DNA of 64,000 bases from Skermanella aerolata KACC 11604. GTDB taxonomy: Bacteria; Pseudomonadota; Alphaproteobacteria; Azospirillales; Azospirillaceae. Below are positions 37,772 through 47,193 of the stretch, piece by piece. The notes beneath the pieces are model-generated. The model saw only the letters and a list, made by a program, of their open reading frames with translations, was not told where the DNA came from and searched no databases. The stretch is taken from contig NZ_AVFK01000006.1 of the NCBI RefSeq assembly GCF_000936425.1, forward strand, positions 1 through 64,000. Reading direction: 5' to 3'. How positions within the stretch are numbered: position 1 is the first letter of the stretch; every line of letters starts with the position of its first letter. The position numbers and the translations under genes are program-made.

Positions 37772-40700
37772 ATGGAGAACATCATAGTGCGGACGGATGA
37801 AATGCCGGAGGGAGAGGTCGCGGACCGGCCTCGCGAAGGACGGCTCCTGATCTACGCCTTTCCCCCCGGCGAAGGCTTTGTCGAGAGATCGATTTCTTCC
37901 GCGGAGTACAGGAACCGCGCGGACTTCGTCGATGGCGTCCACGTCGAATACCGGGGAGACGTTCCGCCGGAGTTCGAGCTGGCGACGTTCGTCTCCGCCG
38001 CGTGGCCGCATCGCGGCGTCACCTGCTCATGTACGGAACCGGGAGCATACACCCGCTTCAACATGTCGTTTTCCTTGCGCGGCGCCGAAGCCGGCGACCT
38101 GATCCATCTGCGATGGCTTGCCCGCGTCGGATCGGCGGCCTGCGACGAAGCCGAAGCCGATCTCTCCCTGATGACCTCGGACGCCGGCAAGGGCGGCAAG
38201 ACCCTTGCGGGCAAGCTGCCGGCGCTGCGAAGCCGAGGTGGGGGATGGTCGGAGTGCTATGCGATCCTCCAGGTGCTCGACCCCCAGCCCGACGGACTGC
38301 TGCATCTGGTCTTCAGCCTGCATGCCGGAACGGTCCTGGACGTCGCCGCCCTCGAGGTGCTGCGATGCGGAGCGCGCCCCTTGCCATCGGCGGCGAGCCT
38401 GCCGCTGCCGGAATCCGGCCCCAGGATCGACCGTATCGGCGATTGCGCCGTCATGGCCGCAGCCGGTCCCGAAGCTCGGCGCGGCATAGCGGCCGGCGGC
38501 GAGTTCGGCATCCTGAACACCGTGGACATGAACGGGATTTCCGGCGTCGCATGGAACCCGGCGCAGCCGTCGGCCTCCGTTCCCCTGGAACTCCATATCG
38601 ACGGCGAACTGGTGTCGGTGCTGATTGCCGAACCCTTGTCCGGCGGCGCCTCCCCGGACGAGATGCCGCCGCCAGGGCATTTTCGGATGGCGATGCCGCC
38701 GCAGTTCCTTGACGACAGGGATCATGGAATCGACGTCCGCTTCGCCGACGGCGGCGCGAGCCTGTGGAATTGCCCGTTGCCGGTCCGGCTGGAACAGCCT
38801 TTCAAAGGTCTGGTTCAGCTTGGCGCCGATGGTCATCTCGTCGGCTGGGCCTCCGACCGGCGGCAGACTTCCGCACCGGTCCGCCTGGAAATCCTGGTGG
38901 ACGGCCAAGTCGCGGGTGAGGTGATCGCCGACCTGCGGCATCCGGTGCTGGCGGGTGCCGCCTACAACGAAGGCCGCTGCGCTTTCCGCCTCCCCCTGCC
39001 GGACGGCGTTCAGGACGGACTGCCGCATCTGGTCGATGTCCGGGCCATGGGCGGTGCCGCTCTCCAGGGCAGTCCGATCGCCGTCCAGGTATGCCGCCGC
39101 CGCTATATGCTCCACGTCGAAGCCGTGGGCACCGCCCGGCTGACCGGCTGGGCCGTCGATACCGAACAGCCGGCGACGCCGCTTACCCTTGAAGTACGGA
39201 TCGACGGCAGGATGTTTGGTATCGTACGGGCCGACCGGCGGAGCGCCGCCCTTGACGCGGCCGATGGGGGCGTACGGCAATGCGGGTTCTCGATCCCGCT
39301 GCCCGGCGGCGCCCGGCACGTCGCCTTCCATCGGGCCGGCTCGGACCTGATCGCCGCCTTCGATCTCGACCGCGCCGGAAACGTCGCAGCACCTCGCCCG
39401 TCCGTTCCGCTTTCCGGTCAGGAGGACGCGGCGAAGCCGGGGCCGTCCGAAGATCCGCAGGAAAGCTTTCGCCGGCTGTTCGACGCGGACTGGTATCTGG
39501 CGGCCTATCCCCTTGCTGCCGTCGAGATCGACAGGGGAGTCGCCGCGTCGGCTTCGGCCCATTGGCTGGCGCAGGGCGCCGCACAGGGCTGGAACCCGAC
39601 GTTCTGGTTCGATGAAACCTGGTATCTGGCACACAACGACGATGCCGCCGCGGCGGTCGCGACCGGGTCCGCCGCGTCCGGTTTTCTCCACTGGCTCGCG
39701 ACAGGTTCGGCCGAGTGGCGGCGGCCGGGACCGGTCTTCGATCCGGCGGCCCATCGGCAGGCCGATCCCTTGTCGGGAGCCGATGGCCGGGAGGTTGTCG
39801 CCGCCTGGCTCGCCGCACTGTCGACTCCGCCGAAACCGCTTTCCCCCGCGATCGGGAGCGGGACTGCGGCGCCACCGGCCGCAAGCACCGGCAGACAAGT
39901 CGTCCTCCGCAATCTCGTGGCCCTCCGGCGCGGGCCGGAAACGATCTACGACGCTTACGTCGACCGCCTGATCCGGGACTTGAGCCTGACCGCCGGCGCC
40001 GAGGCGCAACGGCTGCGCCAGTCCCTGGACGACAACGAAGCCGACATCGCCCAGTGGCTGATCGAACATCCGGTGGCAGGGGAACCCCTGGTCACCGTCA
40101 TCATGCCGACCTTCAATCGCGGGTTCCTGATCGCGGAGGCCATCCAGTCGATTCTGGACCAGACCTGGAAGAACTGGGAACTGATCGTCTGCGACGACGG
40201 CAGTACCGACAAGACCTCTTTCGTCGTCAAGCACTTCAAGGACCCGCGCATCCGCTACTTGCAGCTCGAGAAGGCGAACGGTGCGATTGCCCGCAATTTC
40301 GGCTTGAAGTTCTCGCGCGGGGACTACATCGCGTTCCTCGACTCCGACAATATGTGGCATCCCTTCTTCCTGTCGCTGTCGGTCGGTGCGCTGATGTCCT
40401 CGGCACGTCCGATGGCCTACAGCGGCTATATCGATACCAGGATGACCGGCGCCCGGCTGAGCGAGGGAGTCGTGAAGTTCCGGCAGTTCGACTATCAGGC
40501 GCTTCTCAGCCGTAATTTCATCGACCTGAACACGATCGTCATCGATCGCGCGGTCTATGATTTCCTCGGCGGTTTCGACGAAACGCTGCCGCGCGTCCAG
40601 GACTGGGACCTCGTCCTGAAATACTCGCGCCTGATCGATCCCGTCGAAATACCGTCGGCGACCGCCTTCTACCGCCGCAACGAGGCCTGGGGTCAGGTGA

Positions 40701-41767
40701 CCGACCTGTTCGGCCAGACGAACTTCAACGACATCGTCCGCGAGACTGCTCTGGAGCGCCTGCGGTCCGGACGGTCGGCACTTCGTCCCGGCAGCCGCCG
40801 CCGCTTCGTCCTGACCCTGATCAGCCAAGCCGATGGCGAGGATGCGGGCGATCTCTTCGCCTTGGCGGAGCTGCTGCGCGACATCGCCGAAATCCGCCTG
40901 CTGGTTCCCGATATCCCGCGGCTGCGCGCCTTCGCCGAACGCACCGGTCTTGCGGGCGGGGCCGGACTCGTCTGGCTGAACCGCGACGCCGACATACTCC
41001 GGTCGCTCGCCGGCGAGGGGATCGTCATCGGCGAGAGGTTCGATTGGGACGGCCTGCGCTTCGATCCCGGGGTGCCGGTTCTCCGGCTCGGCCGCGACGC
41101 GGAACGGACGACGATCGCCCCGTCAGGCCCGGCCAGAACGAGCATGCCGCTCGGCGCCCTGCAACTTTGCGACTTCAACACCTTGCCGAGCGCCGATACG
41201 CTCGCGCGTTCCGGTCTCGACCTTTCCCGCGACGACCGCGTCATGGTGTTCGTCGACGGTCCCGCCCGGCCGGCCTGGACTACGGCGCTGGCAGGCCGCA
41301 GCCGTTCCGGCCCTTCCGCACTCCTCGTCAGCCTGGGCGACGATCATGAGCCGGTCGTCGAAAGCGTCGAGAAGGGGGAAGTGCGGCCGGTGCATCTTAC
41401 GCCGCAGGCCCTGCTGGGCACCGTCCGCCACTGCGCGGCGGTCGTCCTGACGGCGGGGAGCGCCGCCGACCGCCTGTTGGCGACGAACCTTGCCGTCGCG
41501 GCACTCGGGTTCGAGCGGGTGCTGCTCGCGGTGGAAGATCCCGTCTACTCGTCCTGGATCGCGGCCAAATGTGCCCATCGCTGCAAGAGCGTGGACAGCG
41601 GCCCCTTGCTGGAACAGGTGAAGGCGGCGATCGCCGACCCGAACAAGGCCCGCGTGACCGCACGCGGACGCCGCTGGTTCGATCATCTTTATCAGTGGGA
41701 ATCGATGCGGGACCGGGCCGAGCTGTCCCTGAACGTCATGCTGAAAAACAGGGAGTCCGGGACATGA
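37772..41767 (+). CDS. Giant multidomain family 2 glycosyltransferase with GW and WYL-type modules
   Basis: 1331 residues. An N-terminal beta-sandwich (1-220) precedes three GW-type modules near 243-320, 345-425 and 445-520 (GISGVAWNP, HLVGWASDR, RLTGWAVDT). Residues 563-665 contain two or three repeats of the pattern FDADWYLAAYP / HWLAQGAAQGWNPTFWFDET, known from other multidomain transferases. The GT2 domain (772-1000) is intact: VTVIMPTFNRGFLIAEAI, CDDGSTDKTS, FLDSDNMWHP, and the QDWDLVLKYSR block. A C-terminal GT-B-like tail (1010-1331) lacks clear donor motifs. It is translationally coupled to the next transferase (ATGA). Confidence 0.88.
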   Translation: MENIIVRTDEMPEGEVADRPREGRLLIYAFPPGEGFVERSISSAEYRNRADFVDGVHVEYRGDVPPEFELATFVSAAWPHRGVTCSCTEPGAYTRFNMSFSLRGAEAGDLIHLRWLARVGSAACDEAEADLSLMTSDAGKGGKTLAGKLPALRSRGGGWSECYAILQVLDPQPDGLLHLVFSLHAGTVLDVAALEVLRCGARPLPSAASLPLPESGPRIDRIGDCAVMAAAGPEARRGIAAGGEFGILNTVDMNGISGVAWNPAQPSASVPLELHIDGELVSVLIAEPLSGGASPDEMPPPGHFRMAMPPQFLDDRDHGIDVRFADGGASLWNCPLPVRLEQPFKGLVQLGADGHLVGWASDRRQTSAPVRLEILVDGQVAGEVIADLRHPVLAGAAYNEGRCAFRLPLPDGVQDGLPHLVDVRAMGGAALQGSPIAVQVCRRRYMLHVEAVGTARLTGWAVDTEQPATPLTLEVRIDGRMFGIVRADRRSAALDAADGGVRQCGFSIPLPGGARHVAFHRAGSDLIAAFDLDRAGNVAAPRPSVPLSGQEDAAKPGPSEDPQESFRRLFDADWYLAAYPLAAVEIDRGVAASASAHWLAQGAAQGWNPTFWFDETWYLAHNDDAAAAVATGSAASGFLHWLATGSAEWRRPGPVFDPAAHRQADPLSGADGREVVAAWLAALSTPPKPLSPAIGSGTAAPPAASTGRQVVLRNLVALRRGPETIYDAYVDRLIRDLSLTAGAEAQRLRQSLDDNEADIAQWLIEHPVAGEPLVTVIMPTFNRGFLIAEAIQSILDQTWKNWELIVCDDGSTDKTSFVVKHFKDPRIRYLQLEKANGAIARNFGLKFSRGDYIAFLDSDNMWHPFFLSLSVGALMSSARPMAYSGYIDTRMTGARLSEGVVKFRQFDYQALLSRNFIDLNTIVIDRAVYDFLGGFDETLPRVQDWDLVLKYSRLIDPVEIPSATAFYRRNEAWGQVTDLFGQTNFNDIVRETALERLRSGRSALRPGSRRRFVLTLISQADGEDAGDLFALAELLRDIAEIRLLVPDIPRLRAFAERTGLAGGAGLVWLNRDADILRSLAGEGIVIGERFDWDGLRFDPGVPVLRLGRDAERTTIAPSGPARTSMPLGALQLCDFNTLPSADTLARSGLDLSRDDRVMVFVDGPARPAWTTALAGRSRSGPSALLVSLGDDHEPVVESVEKGEVRPVHLTPQALLGTVRHCAAVVLTAGSAADRLLATNLAVAALGFERVLLAVEDPVYSSWIAAKCAHRCKSVDSGPLLEQVKAAIADPNKARVTARGRRWFDHLYQWESMRDRAELSLNVMLKNRESGT

Positions 41768-43338
41768 GCATGGGCATGAGCGTGAAACCGGACGCCATCG
41801 CCGGACGGCTCGATCCGGTCCTGTCCGGCAAGGTCACCGGCTGGATCTATCCAGCCAAGCGCGTAACGCTCACGGTCGACGGTACGGTCATCGGAACCGC
41901 CATGGCGGCGGAGCCCCGGCAATTCGCTCTCCGCCGGCTCTGCGACGAACGCTGCGGGTTCGCCATCGATCCGCCTCGCAACCTGTTCGACGGCGCCGTC
42001 CACGAGATCCGCGTCACCACCGACGACGGCCACGATATTCCCGGAAGCCCGATGCGGTTCCGCAGCCGCACGGCCGAGGGCGCCGTCGAAGGAGTCGTCG
42101 AGCGGGTCGCCGGCAACGTCGTCCATGTCAAGGTTCGCCGGCATGCCGGCGCTCCCGATCTGCCCATCGCCGTGGCCGGCATTGCCGGCGACGAGACGGT
42201 CGCCATCGCCGTCGCACGGGTGGACCCGGTGCAGCCCGCCGGTTCATGGACCAGCCTCGTCCTGGTCGTTCCCGAAGACGTGATTCGATCGGGCCACCGC
42301 CTGATCCATGTCGGTCTGATCGGAACGGACCGGTTCCTCGGCAAAAGCCCGGCACTCCTGCCCGCGCTCCGACCTTCCGCCGTTTCGATTCGGCAACGGG
42401 CGGCACCTGTCACGCTGGCGGTAAAGATCGCGGCCCCCAATGCGCGCGTGGCACATGAATGGGGGGATTACCATTTCGCCCGGCAACTGGGTGCGGCACT
42501 TCAGCGGCGTGGCTGGGCGGTGCGGGTCGATTGCCAGGAAGAATGGAGCAGGACCGGCGACGACGTGACGCTCGTACTGCGCGGCCGCCACCGCTACAAG
42601 CCGGACGGCGGATCGGTGAACCTGATGTGGATGATCAGTCATCCGGATCGCATGGCGCCGGACGAACCGGCCGATTACGACCATATCTTCGTCGCCTCCG
42701 ACATCTACGCCCGGATCCTGGGCGGTCAGACCCAGACACCGGTCAGCGCACTGCATCAGGCAGCCGACCCCGGCGTCTTCCGCCCGCCGCCGGGCAAATC
42801 GGCCCTGCCCTCGCCGGTGCTGTTCGTCGGCAATTCCCGCCGCGAATATCGCACCATCGTCCGATGGTGCGTCGAGACCGGCATCGACGTGGCGGTCTAC
42901 GGGAGCCTGTGGGATAACGTGATCCCCGCGAAGCTGATCGGCGGGACCTATATAGACAATGCCGATCTCCACCGCTGGTACGGATCCTGCGGCGTGCTCC
43001 TGAACGACCATTGGGACACGATGCGCGAAAACGGCTTCCTGTCCAACCGCCTGTTCGACGGCAGCGCCGCCGGAGCCTTCATCATTACCGATGAGGTGCG
43101 GGGTCTTGCCGCCGTTTTCGGCGACGCCATCGAAACCGCTGCCGATGCCGCCGAACTGAAGGAGAAGACCGACTATTACCTTGCCAACCCGCTGGAAGCG
43201 GAAGAGAGGGCGAAACGGGCGCGGGCCATCGTCCTTGCCGGACATACCTTCGACCACCGCGCCGAGCAAATCATTGAAATTCACCGCCGGCTCAAGGATT
43301 CAGGCATCGGCGTTCGGAACCACATCCCGGCGGCATGA
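41764..43338 (+). CDS. Glycosyltransferase with CgeB-like C-terminal domain
   Basis: 524 residues. The first 100 residues are one GW-type module (VLSGKVTGWIYPAKRVTLTV), with a second, divergent copy likely at 100-205. Residues 225-520 form a GT-B-type transferase: APNARVAHEWGDYHFARQLG, NLMWMISHPDRM, VLFVGNSRREYRTIVRW, and LLNDHWDTMRENGFLSNRLF with AAGAFIITDEVRGL, the signature of the CgeB / glycosyl transferases group 1 family. I chose ATG 41764, overlapping the preceding stop; an upstream extension would lie inside the previous gene. It is the last gene of the large-transferase run. Confidence 0.87.
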   Translation: MSMGMSVKPDAIAGRLDPVLSGKVTGWIYPAKRVTLTVDGTVIGTAMAAEPRQFALRRLCDERCGFAIDPPRNLFDGAVHEIRVTTDDGHDIPGSPMRFRSRTAEGAVEGVVERVAGNVVHVKVRRHAGAPDLPIAVAGIAGDETVAIAVARVDPVQPAGSWTSLVLVVPEDVIRSGHRLIHVGLIGTDRFLGKSPALLPALRPSAVSIRQRAAPVTLAVKIAAPNARVAHEWGDYHFARQLGAALQRRGWAVRVDCQEEWSRTGDDVTLVLRGRHRYKPDGGSVNLMWMISHPDRMAPDEPADYDHIFVASDIYARILGGQTQTPVSALHQAADPGVFRPPPGKSALPSPVLFVGNSRREYRTIVRWCVETGIDVAVYGSLWDNVIPAKLIGGTYIDNADLHRWYGSCGVLLNDHWDTMRENGFLSNRLFDGSAAGAFIITDEVRGLAAVFGDAIETAADAAELKEKTDYYLANPLEAEERAKRARAIVLAGHTFDHRAEQIIEIHRRLKDSGIGVRNHIPAA

Positions 43339-43562
43339 CTATGGGAAAGTGACTATTCGGCCTCCGGACAGGCAGAGACTTCGTCACATCGGATAGCACT
43401 GCCGCATCGTCTCGCTCCGGTCGGCCTGTTCGAAAGCGCCGACACCATACCGGCGCTATCGAACAGACCAATCTGCCAAGATGTCAGCCTCGGGCTTGAG
43501 ATTTCCAGCCACAGGTTCGGACGCTCCCGGTGACCGGTCGCTTCAGTTTCATAACCGCTGCC

Positions 43563-44198
43563 TTACAGCCGCTGCACGACGATGTGATTGACGTCGACGG
43601 TCGATTTGGAGACCACTTGCGGCGGTGCTTCCGTCCAGATATCCCTGACGAAAAACTTCCCGCCTCCGAGCCGGACCAGCAAAACCACTAGTTCTTCCAG
43701 TGTCGCGCCGAACGGATCGAGCTGATTGATTTCGATGTGGTAGCGGCTATGCTCGAATATCACCAGTCCTCCGGGCCGGACGGTTTCGGTCCATGCCTGG
43801 ATCATCTTCGGCGGATCGTAGGAGTGATCCCAGGAATTTGAATAAACGAAATCCGCACGCCCCAGCCAGTCCGGATTCTTTTCGTGAAAATCCCACTGGA
43901 CCGTGTTGGGGAACTGGTTGGCAGTATCCGAGATTTCCGTTCCGATAACCTCGCAGCCAAGATATTCCGCAAACCATGCTTGTTCGAGCCCGCGCCGTGT
44001 CCCATGGCATATGCCGAACCTTGGTGCGGCTATCAGCTTCTTGATGTTTCCTGATAGATACTCAATGGTCGTCTCTTGTGCCCACTGACTGTTGATCTTT
44101 CGTTTGTTCCCTTCTGTCTGTATTTTCTGGTATTTTTCATAATCGAAATCGCCCTGTTCGTTTAAGTACTGGAAAACACGGAGCGAATTTTCCTTCAT
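43563..44198 (-). CDS. SAM-dependent methyltransferase
   Basis: 211 residues. The SAM-binding region has FGICHGTRRGLEQAWFAEYL, then CEVIGTEISDTANQFPNTVQ, FVYSNSWDHSYDPPKMI and VRPGGLVIFEHSRYH. This is a methyltransferase type found with FkbM and GT genes in surface glycan loci. A perfect AAGGAGG (44204-44210) lies five bases upstream of the ATG, the strongest ribosome-binding site in the region. Base composition is lower in GC than in the genes upstream. The substrate is unknown. Confidence 0.8.
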   Translation of the reverse strand: MKENSLRVFQYLNEQGDFDYEKYQKIQTEGNKRKINSQWAQETTIEYLSGNIKKLIAAPRFGICHGTRRGLEQAWFAEYLGCEVIGTEISDTANQFPNTVQWDFHEKNPDWLGRADFVYSNSWDHSYDPPKMIQAWTETVRPGGLVIFEHSRYHIEINQLDPFGATLEELVVLLVRLGGGKFFVRDIWTEAPPQVVSKSTVDVNHIVVQRL

Positions 44199-44400
44199 GG
44201 CAACCTCCTTGAGATCGGTTCAATCGAACTTTGACGGCAGTGATGCAATTGGTGGAATGTCAGGCCGGATCGTGCTTTATCGGTCCGGTTGATCGAAGCG
44301 AAGATCAGGCCGCCTGACCATCATAGATACCTGGATCTGATGGTTTCGCATGCCGCGGGCTGCAACACTTCAGCACTCCAATCTTCACCTTTTCAGGCCT

Positions 44401-45330
44401 TTAAAAGATCTCCCGCTGCGGATGGCTGTGTATTACGAGTGCCAGAAAACAGGCGTCCATGATGTCGATTTGCTCAGAGGCCATGTCGGCTTCTATCGCA
44501 GCCTTGGTGGCCCGTGCATATTCATCCCTGTGGGTCCGGCGGCGATCGGGCATTTCAGGGTTCAATGTGTCATGCACATAGCGGTAATGGACATCCAGGC
44601 AGTGCTTTCCTCCTAGAGTGAAGACGTGACTTCGCGAAAAGTCCTTGAACATATCCAGGATCGTCGCGAGATTGGCCGGCACGTATCCCCGAAATCCATG
44701 TGGCCCGTATTGCCGCCACATCGTGCCGGTTGGCAGAAGATGGATCTGCAGAGTTGGATAATCCCTGGAGCGCAGAGCATCGGCAACATTCTGGAAGAAT
44801 GTCAGGTCACAGGGAAAATGCTCCAGTGCGGACTGTGAAACGATCAACGTCTTGTCTTCGAGCAAGCTATGATCGATCTCCTCGGCTCCTCTCCGAACAA
44901 AGTTCACCCTCGGGTCTTTTTGAAAATCGGACCAGCCGGGTCTCGCCTTGATATCTACCCCAGTATAGCTCTCAACTCCACCCAAGGAATCGTCGATGAT
45001 TGGAAAGTAAATCCCTTTGCCGCATCCGCAATCCATCAGCCTCAGCCTCAGCCTCTTCAATTCATTTGAAATGGCTTCTGACGGCAAACTCTGCCAGAAC
45101 AAGTTTGACAGAATGCGTGAAGGAGTCATAAGAACGTCGCAGTGCCTAGCGGGGTATGGAACAACGGAGCAACGAAAGTTCTTCACGTTGGGTATCGACG
45201 GCTGCAATTGATGCGATTGAGCAAGGTTGGCAATCAGCCAGCTAAGCTTCTGTGCGTCATCCAGAATCCCGTCGCCACTAATGATATTAGGTGATGACAT
45301 GGAAATTTGAATCGAGGTCTCAATTTTCAT
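44401..45330 (-). CDS. SAM-dependent methyltransferase-like protein
   Basis: 309 residues. LRLMDCGCGKGIYFPIIDDS is motif I, YTGVDIKARPGW is motif II, LIVSQSALEHFPCDLTFFQN is the motif IV region, and the LQIHLLPTGTMWRQYGPHGF segment follows. The protein is likely a methyltransferase acting on a glycan. It lies upstream of the 211-residue methyltransferase gene in the same direction (about 200 bases apart). Its start is preceded by AGGAAGATCG. It is lower in GC than its wider surroundings. Confidence 0.78.
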   Translation of the reverse strand: MKIETSIQISMSSPNIISGDGILDDAQKLSWLIANLAQSHQLQPSIPNVKNFRCSVVPYPARHCDVLMTPSRILSNLFWQSLPSEAISNELKRLRLRLMDCGCGKGIYFPIIDDSLGGVESYTGVDIKARPGWSDFQKDPRVNFVRRGAEEIDHSLLEDKTLIVSQSALEHFPCDLTFFQNVADALRSRDYPTLQIHLLPTGTMWRQYGPHGFRGYVPANLATILDMFKDFSRSHVFTLGGKHCLDVHYRYVHDTLNPEMPDRRRTHRDEYARATKAAIEADMASEQIDIMDACFLALVIHSHPQREIF

Positions 45331-45644
45331 GAAACGATCTTCCTATCGGACGATGTGAGCGGTTAATTATTTACCAAACCATATTTCAGAATTAACTCAT
45401 ATTGGGTTTTGTGGCGATCTTGACTGGACGCCACCATGCATTGGTCAACAGCGTTTTTGATACGCTGAGGCGTCAAGTTACCCACGGATGGACACGGATT
45501 TCACACGGATGAACACGGATGAATTGAACTTTGGATACATCCACGATATTCGATTCGCTCAACGTACATCTATCCGTGTCCATTCGTGGAAAATCTAGAA
45601 AGTTTGGAGACGCGAGGCGTATCACCCCGAAGCCCGACATGAGC
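45331..45644. other. Intergenic region carrying an inverted repeat
   Basis: A 314-base spacer between two same-strand genes, containing the CCACGGATGGACACGGAT-type repeat described separately. No gene is visible in it. Confidence 0.6.
45482..45589. repeat. Intergenic inverted repeat of the ACGGAT(G)GACACGGAT type
   Basis: Left arm CCACGGATGGACACGGAT (45482-45499) and right arm ATCCGTGTCCATTCGTGG (45572-45589) are inverted with 17 of 18 matches. Between them the octamer ACACGGAT is repeated (around 45503-45520). Closely similar sequence is, to my memory, found as scattered intergenic repeats in many unrelated bacteria. It could fold into a long cruciform or RNA hairpin. Confidence 0.75.
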
Positions 45645-46481
45645 CTAGGCATTCTTTAACGTTTGCTGTGGCGGAAGTTTTTGATTTAGCTGGATATTTA
45701 TCATCTCGGAAAACTTGGCGTAGAGATCATTCGGGCAATGCCCTTGGCCCAGGCCTATGAAATGGCAGATCGCCGGCTGATAACTGCTGTCCGATTTGGT
45801 CAGGTGCAGGCTCAGCGGGGCTTCGCCGATATGCCAGGCACTCCATTTAAGCGTGGAGATATTCCAGCAATCCGACAGCGGATAAATTTTCATCCGGGTC
45901 TTAGCCATCGTAAGTCCCCAGATCGACTCGTTGGAAAATCCTCCTCCCTTGCGATGCTTGACCGTCGCGACGTCGCGATGGTTGATGAAGAAGTCCTGCG
46001 CGACCTTGAAAAAATCTTCGGCTTCCGGGGACCTGTCGAAAAAAAAGACGCCACCATTCAATTGCACGATGAATTCAAGCCCGAACCTTTCGATCAACGG
46101 CGGTATCTCCAGCCGCCAAAAACCCGAGCTGCGTTCGATGCCTGGAAATGTCACATGGTACTCTTTCAATTTTTCCCAGATCGCCACGATCCGGGAACTG
46201 GCGATCAGACAATCCGCATCCACATACATGGTGCGGTCGAAGGGAGACATCCGGTTTACGAACAGATGGAATTCCGTTCCCTTCAAATGGAGCATGTCAT
46301 CGGGGATCAGGTACTTGTTCGTGAATATGTCGGCTTTCGGGCTGTCCAGGAGCCGTTCGTCATCGCAGGCAATGCATATGGGGCGCATGGGGTCGAACAG
46401 CCGCATCGATTTTGCGGCTTGAATCGCCATATCGAAATACTTTTCAGGACCAGTAGATATCAGGATATAGCCTTCTGACAC
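45645..46481 (-). CDS. GT8-like glycosyltransferase
   Basis: 278 residues with GT-A features: the N-terminal GYILISTGPEKYFDMAIQAA, then MRPICIACDDERLL, MYVDADCLIASSRI containing the DxD motif for metal and nucleotide sugar, and IVQLNGGVFFFDRSPEAEDF. These match the glycogenin/GT8-like fold. The start is GTG at 46481 with TGAGGTGAC a few bases upstream. It sits between the FkbM methyltransferase and the methyltransferase pair on the minus strand. Confidence 0.78.
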   Translation of the reverse strand: MSEGYILISTGPEKYFDMAIQAAKSMRLFDPMRPICIACDDERLLDSPKADIFTNKYLIPDDMLHLKGTEFHLFVNRMSPFDRTMYVDADCLIASSRIVAIWEKLKEYHVTFPGIERSSGFWRLEIPPLIERFGLEFIVQLNGGVFFFDRSPEAEDFFKVAQDFFINHRDVATVKHRKGGGFSNESIWGLTMAKTRMKIYPLSDCWNISTLKWSAWHIGEAPLSLHLTKSDSSYQPAICHFIGLGQGHCPNDLYAKFSEMINIQLNQKLPPQQTLKNA

Positions 46482-46533
46482 AAGTCACCTCAAAATAACT
46501 CATAGACAAATATTCGACATTAGAGGCGTTAAA

Positions 46534-47193
46534 TTATCGCCAGTTCAGATCGATGTTAACAAGCCCGCGCTGGCGAATGTTTTGTCGCACCCATTCGATC
46601 TTTTTGCGGATCGAGTCGATCTTGTGCTCATGGGTCTCGACGAACATATGGCCGATCCTGTCGATGACGTTGGTGTTCAGAAGTCCCTCGAGGATTCTGG
46701 CCTCCTCTCCTTCCACGTCGAGCTTGAACAAGGAAACCGGACGGTCCAGCTTTGAAACGAAGGCAACGACGTCGATGACCTGAACATCCTTATAGGAATT
46801 CTTACTTACATTCGGCTTTTCGGGCAGGAGCGAAGATCCCTGGGACATCGTCTCGACATCCTTCGCCCGGTCGCGGTGGAAATAGAGCCGTGCAACCCCA
46901 TCCGATATCGAGACGGCCGCATTGAACAACTGGACGTTCGGCATTCCGCCCATGCGTTCTGTCAGTCTGGCGAAGGCAAACGGGTCGGGCTCGAAGGCGA
47001 AGACCCGGCAACCGGTCTGCGCCAGAATTTCGGTGAACTCTCCGACATTGGCTCCGCAGTCCAGGGCAATATCGTCAGGGCCGAGTTTGGCGCAAACATC
47101 GGAGAACTTATTTCGGGCGACCTGCTTGAGCCGCAACTTTTCAGTCGTGACTTCTGTGGAAGGCATCGCTCTTTCACCCGTCGATGAACTCAT
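46534..47193 (-). CDS. FkbM-family methyltransferase
   Basis: The FkbM fold is clear: DIALDCGANVGEFTEILAQ (SAM motif I), CRVFAFEPDPFAFARL (motif II), NVQLFNAAVSISDGVARLYF, and VSLFKLDVEGEEARILEGLL, the family signature, followed by HMFVETHEHK. FkbM enzymes O-methylate sugars in many polysaccharide clusters. I chose the ATG at 47193 (MSSSTGERAM); MPSTEVTTEK at 47166 with GGTGAAAGAG upstream is equally possible, and an in-frame start at 47325 would add 44 non-family residues. It diverges from the phage-like cassette. Confidence 0.83.
   Translation of the reverse strand: MSSSTGERAMPSTEVTTEKLRLKQVARNKFSDVCAKLGPDDIALDCGANVGEFTEILAQTGCRVFAFEPDPFAFARLTERMGGMPNVQLFNAAVSISDGVARLYFHRDRAKDVETMSQGSSLLPEKPNVSKNSYKDVQVIDVVAFVSKLDRPVSLFKLDVEGEEARILEGLLNTNVIDRIGHMFVETHEHKIDSIRKKIEWVRQNIRQRGLVNIDLNWR

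Noticed and set aside
30412-40828. Very long minus-strand open frames (up to 900 codons) opposite the large glycosyltransferases
   Set aside because: High GC removes stop codons from the antisense frame. The plus-strand frames carry complete catalytic motifs, overlapping starts and ribosome-binding sites.
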